NCBI GenBank assembly: GCA_031291275.1
Contig: JARLJJ010000564.1
Location: 1 to 45,176 of the forward strand
Direction: 5' to 3'
Origin: Formivibrio sp.
GTDB taxonomy: Bacteria > Pseudomonadota > Gammaproteobacteria > Burkholderiales > Chitinibacteraceae
DNA: 45,176 bases
Below the pieces are notes generated by a model, which was not told the origin of the DNA, did not search any database, and worked only from the letters and a program-made list of their open reading frames with translations. Below, in pieces: positions 23,591 through 32,779 of the stretch (position 1 is the stretch's first letter; every line of letters begins with the position of its first letter). The translations under genes were made by a program, and so were the position numbers.

Positions 23591-24697
23591 ATGCTCCGGC
23601 GTCGCCTCGTTACCCCCATAGTCATTTGCGTTTTGCCGCTGGCGCTGGCCGCTTGCGGCGAAAAGGCACCCACCGATCCACGCACCGAAGCGCCTCTGGT
23701 ACGTGCTGCAATCGTCCAGGGCGCAAGCTCTGCGTCACGCTCGTTCACGGGAACCGTAGCCGCTCGGATACAGAGCGACCTGGGGTTTCGCGTCTCCGGC
23801 AAGGTGCTGGAACGGCTGGTGGATGCCGGGCAAAGCGTCAAACGCGGTCAGGTTCTGATGCGCATCGACCCCGTCGATCTGAAGCTCGCAGCGCATGCAC
23901 AGCAGGAGGCGGTGGCCGCCGCGCGAGCACGGGCGCAACAAACGGCGGAGGACGAAGCCCGCTACCGCGATCTGCGTGGCACCGGCGCGATCTCGGCTTC
24001 GGCCTACGACCAGATCAAGGCAGCGGCCGATGCAGCCAAAGCCCAGCTCAGTGCCGCCGAGGCCCAGGCCGACGTGGCCCGTAATGCCAGCCGCTATACG
24101 GAGCTGGTCGCCGATGGTGATGGCGTGGTCATGGAAACGCTGGCCGAACCCGGGCAGGTCGTCAGTGCAGGGCAGGTCGTGGTGCGGCTGGCCCACGCTG
24201 GGCGGCGCGAGGCCGTGATCCAGCTGCCGGAAACCCTGCGCCCCGCCATCGGATCAACAGCGCAGGCCACGCTGTTCGGCAAAGAAGGGGTTGTCGTTCC
24301 AGCCAAGCTGCGGCAGCTCTCCGATGCGGCGGATCGACTCACCCGCACTTTCGAGGCGCGGTATGTGCTGGAGGGAGAACTGACCAACGCACCGCTGGGC
24401 ACCACGGTGACGATCCAGATTCCGGAGGGGCATTCTTCCGCACAAGATGGTCTGCAGGTGCCGATCGCATCCCTGTTCGATGCGGGCAAGGGCCCGGGGG
24501 TATGGGTCATCACGGGCGAGCCGGCCAAGGTTTCCTGGCGTCCCGTCACTGTCCAGCGCCTCGAAGACGATAGCGCGCGCATCACCGGCCAGATCAAGCA
24601 AGGCGAGCGGATCGTCGCGCTCGGCGCCCATCTGCTGCGCGAAGGCGGGCAGGTGCGGGTGGCCTCCAACGTTGCCGCTGCGGGAGGTCGCCTGTGA
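23591..24697 (+). CDS. RND efflux periplasmic adaptor lipoprotein
   Basis: A 368-residue membrane fusion protein. The lipobox LAAC puts the lipidated cysteine at residue 22, anchoring it to the inner membrane. The usual order follows: barrel-sandwich (FRVSGKVLERLVDAGQSVKRGQ), an alanine-rich helical hairpin at about 95-155, the second lipoyl half (YTELVADGDGVVMETLAEPG), a beta-barrel and a membrane-proximal domain. It connects the RND permease encoded next with the NodT duct. AAAGGG precedes the ATG. Its last codons overlap the permease start by 4 bases. Confidence 0.9.
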   Translation: MLRRRLVTPIVICVLPLALAACGEKAPTDPRTEAPLVRAAIVQGASSASRSFTGTVAARIQSDLGFRVSGKVLERLVDAGQSVKRGQVLMRIDPVDLKLAAHAQQEAVAAARARAQQTAEDEARYRDLRGTGAISASAYDQIKAAADAAKAQLSAAEAQADVARNASRYTELVADGDGVVMETLAEPGQVVSAGQVVVRLAHAGRREAVIQLPETLRPAIGSTAQATLFGKEGVVVPAKLRQLSDAADRLTRTFEARYVLEGELTNAPLGTTVTIQIPEGHSSAQDGLQVPIASLFDAGKGPGVWVITGEPAKVSWRPVTVQRLEDDSARITGQIKQGERIVALGAHLLREGGQVRVASNVAAAGGRL

Positions 24698-27600
24698 GCA
24701 AAAACCGCTTCAACCTGTCGGCGCTCGCGGTGCGCGAGCGTTCCATCACGCTATTCCTGATTCTTCTGATCTCGGCCGCCGGCATTCTCGCGTTCTTCAA
24801 GCTCGGGCGCGCGGAAGACCCGCCGTTCACGATCAAGCAGATGACAATCGTCACCGCCTGGCCGGGTGCAACGGCCCAGGAGATGCAGGATCAGGTCGCC
24901 GAACCGCTGGAAAAGTGCATGCAGGAACTGCGCTGGTATGACCGCACGGAAACCTACACCCGTCCTGGCCTCGCCTTCACCATGGTTTCCCTGCTCGACA
25001 AGACGCCGCCTTCGCAGGTTCAGGAGGAGTTTTACCAGGCCCGCAAGAAAATCAGCGACGAAGCCAAGAAGCTGCCTGCCGGCGTCATCGGACCGATGGT
25101 CAACGATGAATATGCGGATGTGACCTTTGCGCTCTTCGCCCTCAAGGCCAAGGGAGAACCACAAAGACGGCTGGTGCGCGACGCGGAAGCATTGCGCCAG
25201 CGCCTGCTGCACGTTGCGGGCGTCAAGAAGGTCAATATCATTGGCGAGCAGCCCGAACGCATCTTCGTATCCTTCTCCCACGATCGCCTGGCCACGCTGG
25301 GCATCGCGCCGCAGGATATCTTCGCCGCGCTCAACAGCCAGAACTTGCTGACCCCCGCCGGCTCGATCGAAACCAAAGGGCCACAGGTCTTCGTGCGCGT
25401 CGATGGCGCGTTCGACACGCTGGAAAAAATTCGCCAGACCCCGATCGTCGCGCAGGGGCGAACGCTGAAGTTGTCGGATGTGGCGACCGTCGAACGTGGT
25501 TATGAAGACCCTGCCACCTTCCTGGTCCGCAACGGCGGCGAGCCGTCGCTGTTACTCGGCGTCGTGATGCGCGACGACTGGAATGGCCTGGACCTGGGCA
25601 AGGCGCTTGGGGCGGAAGTCGTCCGAATCAACGCGGAACTCCCGCTGGGCATGTCTCTGACCAAGGTGACCGATCAGGCCGTCAACATCAGCTCGGCGGT
25701 GGACGAGTTCATGGTCAAGTTCTTCGTCGCCTTGCTCGTGGTGATGGTGGTGTGCTTCGTCAGCATGGGCTGGCATGTCGGCATCGTGGTAGCGGCGGCC
25801 GTGCCGCTGACGCTGGCGGCGGTGTTCGTGATCATGGCGGCCACCGGCAAGAATTTCGACCGCATCACGCTCGGCTCGCTGATCCTGGCGCTGGGCCTGC
25901 TGGTGGACGACGCCATCATCGCCATCGAGATGATGGTGGTGAAGATGGAGGAAGGCTATAGCCGCATTGCCGCGTCGGCCTATGCCTGGAGCCACACCGC
26001 GGCCCCCATGCTTTCAGGCACGCTGGTCACCGCTGTCGGCTTCATGCCCAACGGCTTCGCCCGCTCCACGGCGGGTGAATATACCAGCAACATGTTCTGG
26101 ATCGTCGGTATCGCCCTGATCGCCTCCTGGGTGGTGGCGGTAGTGTTCACGCCCTATCTCGGCGTCAAACTGCTGCCCGAGTTCAAAAAAATCGAAGGCG
26201 GTCACGAGGCTATCTACGATACGCCGCGCTACAACCGATTCCGCCAGGTGCTGGGGCGCGTCATCGCCCGCAAGTGGATCGTCGCCGGTACGGTGATCGG
26301 CCTGTTCGTGATGGCAGTGCTGGGCATGGCGTTGGTCAAGAAACAGTTCTTCCCGACTTCCGATCGGCCGGAAGTGCTGGTCGAGGTGCAAATGCCGTAT
26401 GGCAGCTCGATCGAGCAGACTAGTGCTGCGACGGCGAAAGTCGAAGCTTGGCTGGCGAAGCAGAAGGAGGCCAGGATCGTGACGTCCTACATCGGCCAGG
26501 GCGCTCCACGCTTCTTCCTGGCGATGTCACCCGAATTGCCCGATCCGTCGTTCGCCAAAATCGTGGTGCTCACGGGCGACGACAAGGAACGGGAAACCCT
26601 CAAGTTCAGACTGCGCCAGGCGGCGGCCGACGGGTTGGCGCCCGAGGCGCGGGTGCGCGTCACCCAGATCGTGTTCGGGCCGCCTTCACCTTTCCCTGTG
26701 GCCTACCGTGTCACCGGGCCGGACCCGGACAAGCTGCGCGAGATTGCCGCTCAGGTCGAGGCCGTCATGCACGCCAGCCCGATGATGCGCACTGTCAACA
26801 CGGACTGGGGGGCGCGTGTCCCGACCCTACGCTTCACCCTCGACCAGGACCGGCTCAATGCCGTGGGGCTAACCTCCAGTTCAGTGGCCCTGCAGTTGCA
26901 GTTCCTGCTGAGCGGAGCACCGCTGACGGAGGTGCGCGAGGATATCCGCTCGGTGCAAGTGGTAGGCCGTGCTGCCGGCGCTATCCGCCTTGACCCCGCG
27001 AAGATCGCCGGCTTTTCGCTGGTCGGGTCGGTCGGACAGCGCATTCCGCTGTCGCAGGTGGGCAAGGTCGAGGTGCGCATGGAAGACCCCATCCTGCGGC
27101 GGCGTGACCGCACGCCGACAATCACCGTGCGCGGTGACATCGCCGAAGGCTTGCAGCCGCCGGACGTTTCCACCGCCGTCATGAAGCAGTTGCAACCGGT
27201 CATCGACCGGCTCCCTTCGGGCTACCGGATTGAACAGGCTGGTGCCATTGAAGAAGCCGGCAAGGCGACGGTCGCCATGCTGCCGATCTTCCCCATCATG
27301 CTGGCGGCCACCCTGTTGATCATCATCCTGCAGGTGCGCTCAATTGCGGCGATGGTCATGGTCTTCCTGACCAGCCCGCTGGGACTGATCGGCGTGGTGC
27401 CGACGCTGCTTCTGTTCCAGCAACCGTTCGGCATCAACGCACTGGTCGGCTTGATCGCGCTGTCGGGCATCCTAATGCGCAACACACTGATTTTGATCGG
27501 GCAGATCCGTGAAAACGAACAAGCCGGACTCGATCCCTTCCGCGCACTGGTCGAAGCAACCGTGCAGCGCGCGCGGCCGGTGATCCTGACCGCACTGGCG

Positions 27601-27762
27601 GCGATCCTGGCCTTCATCCCGCTGACCCATTCGGTGTTCTGGGGAACGCTGGCCTACACGCTGATCGGCGGCACGCTCGCCGGCACGGTGCTGACGCTCG
27701 TGTTCCTGCCGGCCATGTATTCCATCTGGTTCAAGATCAGGCCGGTTTCCTCGCAAAACTGA
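24694..27762 (+). CDS. RND-family efflux permease (HAE1-like)
   Basis: A 1022-residue inner-membrane proton antiporter with the RND layout: a first helix at about 15-33, a large periplasmic loop, a helix bundle, and a second repeat of the same. The proton-relay aspartates are D405-D406 in LLVDDAIIAIEMM. The lysine that pairs with them in AcrB (helix 10) is Arg929 here (ILMRNTLIL), a substitution I believe is usual in this subgroup. It would take hydrophobic or amphipathic drugs from the periplasm or inner membrane. The start is a GTG overlapping the adaptor stop, so the two are made in step. Length and motifs are complete. Confidence 0.92.
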   Translation: MSKNRFNLSALAVRERSITLFLILLISAAGILAFFKLGRAEDPPFTIKQMTIVTAWPGATAQEMQDQVAEPLEKCMQELRWYDRTETYTRPGLAFTMVSLLDKTPPSQVQEEFYQARKKISDEAKKLPAGVIGPMVNDEYADVTFALFALKAKGEPQRRLVRDAEALRQRLLHVAGVKKVNIIGEQPERIFVSFSHDRLATLGIAPQDIFAALNSQNLLTPAGSIETKGPQVFVRVDGAFDTLEKIRQTPIVAQGRTLKLSDVATVERGYEDPATFLVRNGGEPSLLLGVVMRDDWNGLDLGKALGAEVVRINAELPLGMSLTKVTDQAVNISSAVDEFMVKFFVALLVVMVVCFVSMGWHVGIVVAAAVPLTLAAVFVIMAATGKNFDRITLGSLILALGLLVDDAIIAIEMMVVKMEEGYSRIAASAYAWSHTAAPMLSGTLVTAVGFMPNGFARSTAGEYTSNMFWIVGIALIASWVVAVVFTPYLGVKLLPEFKKIEGGHEAIYDTPRYNRFRQVLGRVIARKWIVAGTVIGLFVMAVLGMALVKKQFFPTSDRPEVLVEVQMPYGSSIEQTSAATAKVEAWLAKQKEARIVTSYIGQGAPRFFLAMSPELPDPSFAKIVVLTGDDKERETLKFRLRQAAADGLAPEARVRVTQIVFGPPSPFPVAYRVTGPDPDKLREIAAQVEAVMHASPMMRTVNTDWGARVPTLRFTLDQDRLNAVGLTSSSVALQLQFLLSGAPLTEVREDIRSVQVVGRAAGAIRLDPAKIAGFSLVGSVGQRIPLSQVGKVEVRMEDPILRRRDRTPTITVRGDIAEGLQPPDVSTAVMKQLQPVIDRLPSGYRIEQAGAIEEAGKATVAMLPIFPIMLAATLLIIILQVRSIAAMVMVFLTSPLGLIGVVPTLLLFQQPFGINALVGLIALSGILMRNTLILIGQIRENEQAGLDPFRALVEATVQRARPVILTALAAILAFIPLTHSVFWGTLAYTLIGGTLAGTVLTLVFLPAMYSIWFKIRPVSSQN

Positions 27763-27830
27763 TCCTCAATCCATATAGCCAGCGAAAATCCCCGAACTTT
27801 GAACATTGAAACCAAACGGAGAATTTGCAT

Positions 27831-28616
27831 ATGACAGAAGAAACTAAATCTTGGGTGCTCGTAACGGGAGCATCAAGCGGCTTCGGCGTGGAGTTTGCCA
27901 AACAATACGCCGCCCAAGGTCGGTCTCTCATTCTGGTGGCTCGTACACTGAGTAAGCTTGAATCACTTGCTGTGGAATTGCGCGAGAACTTCAATGTCGA
28001 CGTGATGGCGGAGCGGGCGGATTTGTCCTCAATCACCGAGGTGACTGGCCTATACCAGCGCCTGCGAGAGCGCAATATTGTGGTCGATGTATTGATCAAC
28101 AACGCAGGCCATGGGTTACAAGGACACTTCATGGATGAGCCTTTGGAGCATTCGTTGGCAATGATTGATCTTGACATCTCCAGCCTCACCGCGATGACAC
28201 GTCTATTCGGAAATGACATGAGAGCCAGAAAGAAAGGAAGCATTCTGATGGTCGCGAGCTTGCTTTCCTATCAGGGCGTGAAGAACTTCGCCGTCTATTC
28301 TGCCGCCAAAGCCTATGTGTTGAAATTCTCGGATGCGCTTCATCGGGAACTCAAGGCAGACGGTATTGTTGTCACTGCACTGTGTCCGGGTTTGTCGGAC
28401 ACGGGATTTGCGGCGGGTACCAAGCAAAAGCTGACGCCTGCGCTAAAGATGGTGATGATGCAGCCTCGACCCGTTGTTCGTGCCGGGATTCGAGCACTGC
28501 AGGCAGGTCGAATGAGTGTTGTACCGGGATTTGGTAACAAGGCAATTGCTATTCTGACTTGGGCTACGCCGCGCTGGTTGCACCAGTCGATCATGGCGGC
28601 GGTGATGGGAGTCTAG
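27831..28616 (+). CDS. Short-chain dehydrogenase/reductase
   Basis: A 261-residue classical SDR: TGASSGFG cofactor motif at residues 12-19, Arg in the LVARTLSKLE segment (NADPH type), LINNAGHG, and catalytic Y156-x3-K160 in YSAAKAYVLKF. The C-terminal PVVRAGIRALQAGRMSVVPGFGNKAI segment is common in SDRs annotated as DltE/YqjQ-like. GGAG lies 9 bases before the ATG at 27831. It is 68 bases after the RND permease and could be on its transcript. The substrate is unknown. Confidence 0.87.
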   Translation: MTEETKSWVLVTGASSGFGVEFAKQYAAQGRSLILVARTLSKLESLAVELRENFNVDVMAERADLSSITEVTGLYQRLRERNIVVDVLINNAGHGLQGHFMDEPLEHSLAMIDLDISSLTAMTRLFGNDMRARKKGSILMVASLLSYQGVKNFAVYSAAKAYVLKFSDALHRELKADGIVVTALCPGLSDTGFAAGTKQKLTPALKMVMMQPRPVVRAGIRALQAGRMSVVPGFGNKAIAILTWATPRWLHQSIMAAVMGV

Positions 28617-28622
28617 CGACCT

Positions 28623-28946
28623 TTGCTGGTTGCCGGTTGTCTGATCTACGCGGCGAGCGCACTGTGGGTTTTGCTGGTGACTGGGACCGACCGCGTATCT
28701 GACGCAATGGCTACCGGGCGCGCTGTTTGGTGGTATGGCAGGCATGGTCTTGCCATCGCTGTCGGCAGTGCCATCAATCAGGCGATGCGGCAAATCGGTT
28801 CCGTCATGGGAGTCGCCCTCACCGTGCTGCTGGGAAGTGCCGGCTTCGATGTGGTCTATCTGTGTCATATGGGCCTGGCGCTATTGACCGCAGCCCTATG
28901 CCTTTCGGTCAAAACTCGACCGGCAGCCGTTGCAAAGAAATCATGA
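28623..28946 (+). pseudogene. MFS drug exporter C-terminal remnant, twice frameshifted
   Basis: The end of a DHA2-type MFS transporter survives in pieces. One frame reads AASALWVLLVTGTD. The next frame, from about 28693 to 28764, reads AYLTQWLPGALFGGMAGMVL and PSLSA. The first frame then resumes with VGSAINQAMRQIGSVMGVAL and ends in KTRPAAV. The family usually has about ten residues between PSLSA and VGSAINQ, so the second shift includes a small deletion. There is no start or N-terminal part. The SDR upstream may once have had this exporter as a partner. Confidence 0.68.
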
Positions 28947-29000
28947 GTCTCTCCCTAGCCCAAACACCTCTGCATCCAGCGCTTTACAACCGAGAAGATC

Positions 29001-29537
29001 ATGGAAATTGAAAAGAGCCCAATTGGCTGGGCAAGCCAGCAGTCGGACGCAAATCAACGCATGCGCGACGGCGGTGGATCGCCTGGCCTTGCGCGAGCGG
29101 AGCAGCTCGCCGGCAAGAGCGGGCGAGAGATTCTTGATGCCATGATGTCTGGCGAATTGCCATATCCACCCATGAACGAAACCATGAACATGACCTTGCT
29201 GGAGGTGGGCGACGGCCGCGCCGTGTTCCAGGGCATCCCGCTGCTGCAGCACTACAACCCGCTGGGTACGGTGCACGGTGGCTGGTTTGCCACGCTTCTC
29301 GACTCGGCATTGGGTTGTGCTGTGCAAACTGCGCTGCCGGCCGGGCGTTCCTACACCACGGCCGAACTCAGCATAAACATCGTACGGCCAGCGTCGCAAA
29401 AGACCGGCCCGCTGCGTGCCGTCGACAAGGTTGTCCACGTGGGTCGTCAAATGGCTACGGCAGAGGCTCGTGTCGAGGATGAAAAAGGCAGGCTGTATGC
29501 CCACGCGACGACCACCTGCTTTGTTTTCGGTGTGTGA
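29001..29537 (+). CDS. PaaI-type hotdog thioesterase
   Basis: A 178-residue single hotdog domain preceded by a 60-residue N-terminal part. The active-site helix HYNPLGTVHGGWFATLLDSALG and the strand TTAELSINIVRP are typical of the PaaI/YdiI group, which hydrolyses acyl- or aroyl-CoA thioesters. A GAGAAG precedes the ATG. It follows a decayed transporter gene and is head-to-head with nothing, so its pathway is unclear. The minus-strand HxlR gene converges on it. Substrate prediction is not possible beyond an acyl-CoA. Confidence 0.88.
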   Translation: MEIEKSPIGWASQQSDANQRMRDGGGSPGLARAEQLAGKSGREILDAMMSGELPYPPMNETMNMTLLEVGDGRAVFQGIPLLQHYNPLGTVHGGWFATLLDSALGCAVQTALPAGRSYTTAELSINIVRPASQKTGPLRAVDKVVHVGRQMATAEARVEDEKGRLYAHATTTCFVFGV

Positions 29538-29618
29538 GGAGCTTGAAATACAAGCGTCGGTGATGTGTCTCTCCCGACCCATTGCTGATGCACGGGACAG
29601 GGTTTGTTCAGCGCCTGC

Positions 29619-29999
29619 TCAAGCGTCAGGAGTCGAGACGGCACACGCGTCGTATTTGGCTTGCGATAGCAGCACAGTATCCATGTGCTGTTCAGCCCAA
29701 TGCGCGAAGGTATTGACCGTCTGAACCAAGGATTGACCGAGATCCGTCAGCGCGTACTCCACGGTGACGGGAACGGTTGCAAAGACACTGCGCGACAGCA
29801 GGCCATCGCGCTCAAGCTTCTTCAAGGTCTGTGACAGGACTTTCTGTGAGATCCCCTTGATGTCCCGGCGCAACTGGTTGAAGCGCACGGGCTCATTCTG
29901 GAGCCGGGCAAGGATAAGCAGAGCCCACTTGTCGGCCAAGCGATCCAGCACTTGTCGAGCAGGGCATTGATCTTCATAGACGTTGTAGGCAGGGGGCAT
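29619..29999 (-). CDS. HxlR-family regulator 2
   Basis: A 126-residue HxlR protein of typical length: CPARQVLDRLADKWALLILA, then RFNQLRRDIKGISQKVLSQT and LKKLERDGLLSR, with the wing YALTDLGQSL. The cysteine in YEDQCPAR stands just before the DNA-binding helices, the position of the redox-sensing cysteine in HypR and QorR type members. It is divergent from the NmrA-like reductase gene 136 bases away, which it probably represses. Confidence 0.9.
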   Translation of the reverse strand: MPPAYNVYEDQCPARQVLDRLADKWALLILARLQNEPVRFNQLRRDIKGISQKVLSQTLKKLERDGLLSRSVFATVPVTVEYALTDLGQSLVQTVNTFAHWAEQHMDTVLLSQAKYDACAVSTPDA

Positions 30000-30025
30000 A
30001 TTCAGGGTGTAAGCCTCAAGGGTGG

Positions 30026-30047
30026 TTACCGCAACGAAACGTGGTAA
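30026..30047. promoter_or_regulatory. Candidate HxlR operator
   Basis: TTACC at 30026-30030 and GGTAA at 30043-30047 form a short palindrome with a 12-base centre, close to the regulator's own start. Further TACC words occur nearer the reductase gene (around 30087, 30097 and 30113), so the spacer may hold more than one site. The arms are short, so chance is possible. Confidence 0.35.
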
Positions 30048-30135
30048 GGAAAAAGTGCCTTCTTGTGCCGAATTTTACCCCTGATTACCATTGGATACCT
30101 AGTTTCGTTTTGCTACCAATAAAGGAGTCCTACCC

Positions 30136-30972
30136 ATGTCCCAGAAGATCCTCGTTCTCGGTGCCACCGGCAACGTCGGCCAACCCCTCGTGCAAGCCTT
30201 GCTGCGCAAAGGCGAGCAGGTCAAGGCAGCCTCCCGCAAGGCGACGTCGGTGGCGGGTGCAGAACCCGTGGTTTTTGATTACGCCCGGCCAGAGACTTTC
30301 CCTGCGGCTTTCGAAGGAGTTGATCGCGCCTACGTCATGCTGCCCAGCGGCTACGTCAATCAGAAGGAACTGCTGCTGCCGGTGATCCAGGCGGCTGCCG
30401 AGCGCCGCGTGAAAGTGGTGTTCCAGAGCGCGTTCGGCGTGGATGCCGACGATTCGATCCCTTATCGCCAGGTCGAGATCGCCCTGGAGAAGTCCGGCAC
30501 GCCCTACGTGATCCTGCGTCCGAACTGGTTCTCGGACAACTTCCACACCTTCTGGAAGGCGGGGATCGAGCATGGCCAGATCGCGCTGCCGGCCGCCGAT
30601 GGAAAGTCGAGCTTCATTGACGTGCGCGACATCGCTGAGAGCGCAGCGGCGGCCCTGACGACCGACCGCTTCGATGGCAAGGCATTCAACCTGACGGGAC
30701 CGGAGGCAATCGGCTATGGGCAGGCCGCTCAACTGCTGTCCGAAGTCATCGGCAAATCGGTCGCTTACACGCCCGTCGACGACCAGGCATTCATCGGGAT
30801 GCTCACCGGCGCCGGTGTGTCCGGTGACTACGCCCGCTTTCTGGCGTTGATCTTCTACCCGGTTCGGGAAGGATGGGCGGCCGCCGTCACGGATCACGTG
30901 CAGATTCTAACCGGTAAGGCTCCCCGCTCGCTGGAAACTTACGCCCGGGACCACGCGCAAGCGCTGCGCTGA
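30136..30972 (+). CDS. NmrA/QorB-like NAD(P)-binding reductase
   Basis: A 278-residue atypical SDR. The Rossmann start ILVLGATGNVGQPL contains G9-x2-G12-x2-G15, typical of NmrA-like and quinone reductase QorB-like proteins. The LRPNWFSDNF segment and the SFIDVRDIAESAAAAL loop are also family features. Members reduce quinones or sense NADP redox state. AAAGGAG stands 8 bases before the ATG. Its divergent HxlR neighbour parallels known pairs in which an HxlR protein controls a quinone or flavin reductase. Quinone as substrate is inferred from the family and the neighbour. Confidence 0.85.
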   Translation: MSQKILVLGATGNVGQPLVQALLRKGEQVKAASRKATSVAGAEPVVFDYARPETFPAAFEGVDRAYVMLPSGYVNQKELLLPVIQAAAERRVKVVFQSAFGVDADDSIPYRQVEIALEKSGTPYVILRPNWFSDNFHTFWKAGIEHGQIALPAADGKSSFIDVRDIAESAAAALTTDRFDGKAFNLTGPEAIGYGQAAQLLSEVIGKSVAYTPVDDQAFIGMLTGAGVSGDYARFLALIFYPVREGWAAAVTDHVQILTGKAPRSLETYARDHAQALR

Positions 30973-31151
30973 GCCTCCCGGCGTTGGAAGGGCGGCGCTC
31001 TGACCTGCCCCCTGCGCTTTTCAGACTGTGTAAACGACCCGGCCCGGCGAGAGCTGCCTGCAACCGCAGGTGTGGTGATCAGCCGGGCTTGCCGTAGTCT
31101 CGCGAAAAGTCGCTTGGCCTCAAAGCAAGGCATTTGGAGGAATAATTAATA

Positions 31152-31562
31152 ATGAGCAAAGCATTTAATGAAGAACTGGCCGCGATTGAAGCGAACGCGG
31201 TCGCCTACTTGACCGCGTTCAATCGGGCCGACGTCGCCGCCGTGATAGCAACATATGCTGATGAAGGCGTGCTGATGGCGCCCGGCATGCCTGCGGCAGT
31301 GGGCAAGGACGAGCTCGCCATGGTCTATCCTGGCGTCTTCGCAACAGTTGGCTTCGATATGACTTATGAAATAAAGGAGGTTGTGCAAATCAGCGACGAC
31401 TGGGCTTTCGTCCGGAGCGCCACCGAGGGCACCGAAACCAACAAGGCGACCGGCGGCGTCATGCCCGCGGCCTATCAGGAGCTGTTCCTGCTACGTAAGT
31501 CGGCTGCCGGAGCGTGGCAGACTGCACGATACTGCACGTCCAAAATTGGTCCTACGGTCTGA
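31152..31562 (+). CDS. NTF2-like (DUF4440/SgcJ-type) small protein
   Basis: A 136-residue single NTF2-fold domain: the first long helix (EELAAIEANAVAYLTAFNRA), DVAAVIATYADEGVLMAPG, and strands ending WAFVRSATEGTE and QELFLLRKSAAGAWQTARY. Such proteins bind small ligands or act as isomerases or cyclases; the exact role is rarely known. GGAGG lies about 12 bases before the ATG, a slightly long spacing. It stands alone between the reductase and an AraC gene that converges on it. Confidence 0.8.
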   Translation: MSKAFNEELAAIEANAVAYLTAFNRADVAAVIATYADEGVLMAPGMPAAVGKDELAMVYPGVFATVGFDMTYEIKEVVQISDDWAFVRSATEGTETNKATGGVMPAAYQELFLLRKSAAGAWQTARYCTSKIGPTV

Positions 31563-31642
31563 GTAACATACCGACGGGAACACTGCTTTGCCGTCGAGCG
31601 GTCTGTCGACATTGAGCACGCGGGGGTACCGATTTGACCCTC

Positions 31643-32569
31643 TCAGTAGCGATGTCCATCTCTTGCCCATGAGGTAGATTCCCGCATCCGTCTGATATCG
31701 CGATTCGGCGGGTATCCGAATAATCGGCTGTATTCCCGGCTGAACTGGGACGCGCTTTCATACCCGACACGCACCGCCGCGCTGCCCGCATCCAGATTTT
31801 CATTGAGCATCAGTTGCCGGGCATCCAGCAAGCGCAGGTTTTTCAGGTACTGCAAGGGGCTCACGCCGACCACGGCACGAAAATGCTGCCGAAAAGTTGA
31901 CGGACTCATGTGCGCTTTTGCCGCAAGATCGTCCATCGGCACGTTCTCCGTGTAGTGCTGCTTCAGCCAGGCGACTACCTTGGCAATTTGCTGGCTCGGG
32001 GAGCCGACCGCAACGAGACGGCGCAGACTGGGGCCATGCCCACCATTTAGCAGGCGGACGACGATCTCCTGCTGAATCAAGGGAGCAAGGTGAGGAATCA
32101 GCTGCGGTTCAGCCAGCAGCCGGACTAACCGGGTCAGCGCGCCCTGCAGGCCTTCATCCAGCGACACGAGGGACATTCCCCGCGCCGTCGAAGCCTGGAG
32201 CGGCGTCGCAAACTCCATTTCAGCTGCCAGCTGGGCGATGACGCGAGCGTCCAGTTCCAACCACATCCCGAGCAAAGGTTCTGCGGGGCTGGCGCGGGTG
32301 ACATACGCCACAACCGGCAAGTCCACAGTTGTGATCAGGGATTGCCCCGCCCCGTAGTCGAAGATCTCATCGCCCAGCGTAACCCGCTTGCCACCCTGCA
32401 CGATCAGCGCAAGGCCCAGCCCATAGATACAGGGCATCGGATCGGTGACAGAACTGCAGCGACGAAGCTTCAGCGCCGGAATCGATGTGTCGTAGTCACC
32501 GTCGATTTGTGCAATGTTGCCAACCAGGCTGGCAAGCTCGCCGAGGTCCGGTTGTACCTGAGTAGCCAT
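31643..32569 (-). CDS. AraC-family regulator with AraC_N domain
   Basis: A 308-residue regulator. Residues about 20-170 form the AraC_N ligand domain of the type found beside aldehyde and flavin reductase genes. Residues about 200-300 carry the two helix-turn-helix units (PMDDLAAKAHMSPSTFRQHF, then PLQYLKNLRLLDARQLML and VGYESASQFSREYSRLFGYP). The ATG at 32569 has AGAGGA at good spacing and is preferred over 32632. It is divergent from the Old Yellow Enzyme gene, with 210 bases between starts, and is probably its activator. Confidence 0.9.
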   Translation of the reverse strand: MATQVQPDLGELASLVGNIAQIDGDYDTSIPALKLRRCSSVTDPMPCIYGLGLALIVQGGKRVTLGDEIFDYGAGQSLITTVDLPVVAYVTRASPAEPLLGMWLELDARVIAQLAAEMEFATPLQASTARGMSLVSLDEGLQGALTRLVRLLAEPQLIPHLAPLIQQEIVVRLLNGGHGPSLRRLVAVGSPSQQIAKVVAWLKQHYTENVPMDDLAAKAHMSPSTFRQHFRAVVGVSPLQYLKNLRLLDARQLMLNENLDAGSAAVRVGYESASQFSREYSRLFGYPPNRDIRRMRESTSWARDGHRY

Positions 32570-32779
32570 TCCATATCCTCTATATATTAACTTTGTGTTG
32601 CGAGGATTGAGCTTAGCACTTCTGGGCATCAACAGACCACGCTAATGATTTGAATTCGTCAAATTAGGCAAACATTAAGGCGGTTTTGGCAAACGAGTTA
32701 GGGACGTTTGGGGCCACACTGCTTGCCATCGGGCCACAACCGGCCGCAGACCTTATTGTTGACCACGGAGATTCAATTC

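Noticed and set aside
25552-25995. Histidine-rich minus-strand frame inside the RND permease gene
   Set aside because: It arises from GTG/ATG-rich codons of transmembrane helices read in reverse, a common artefact.
30973-31151. CAGACTGTGTAAACGAC resembling an insertion-sequence end
   Set aside because: The word recalls some IS256-type termini, but there is no partner end, transposase or duplication nearby.
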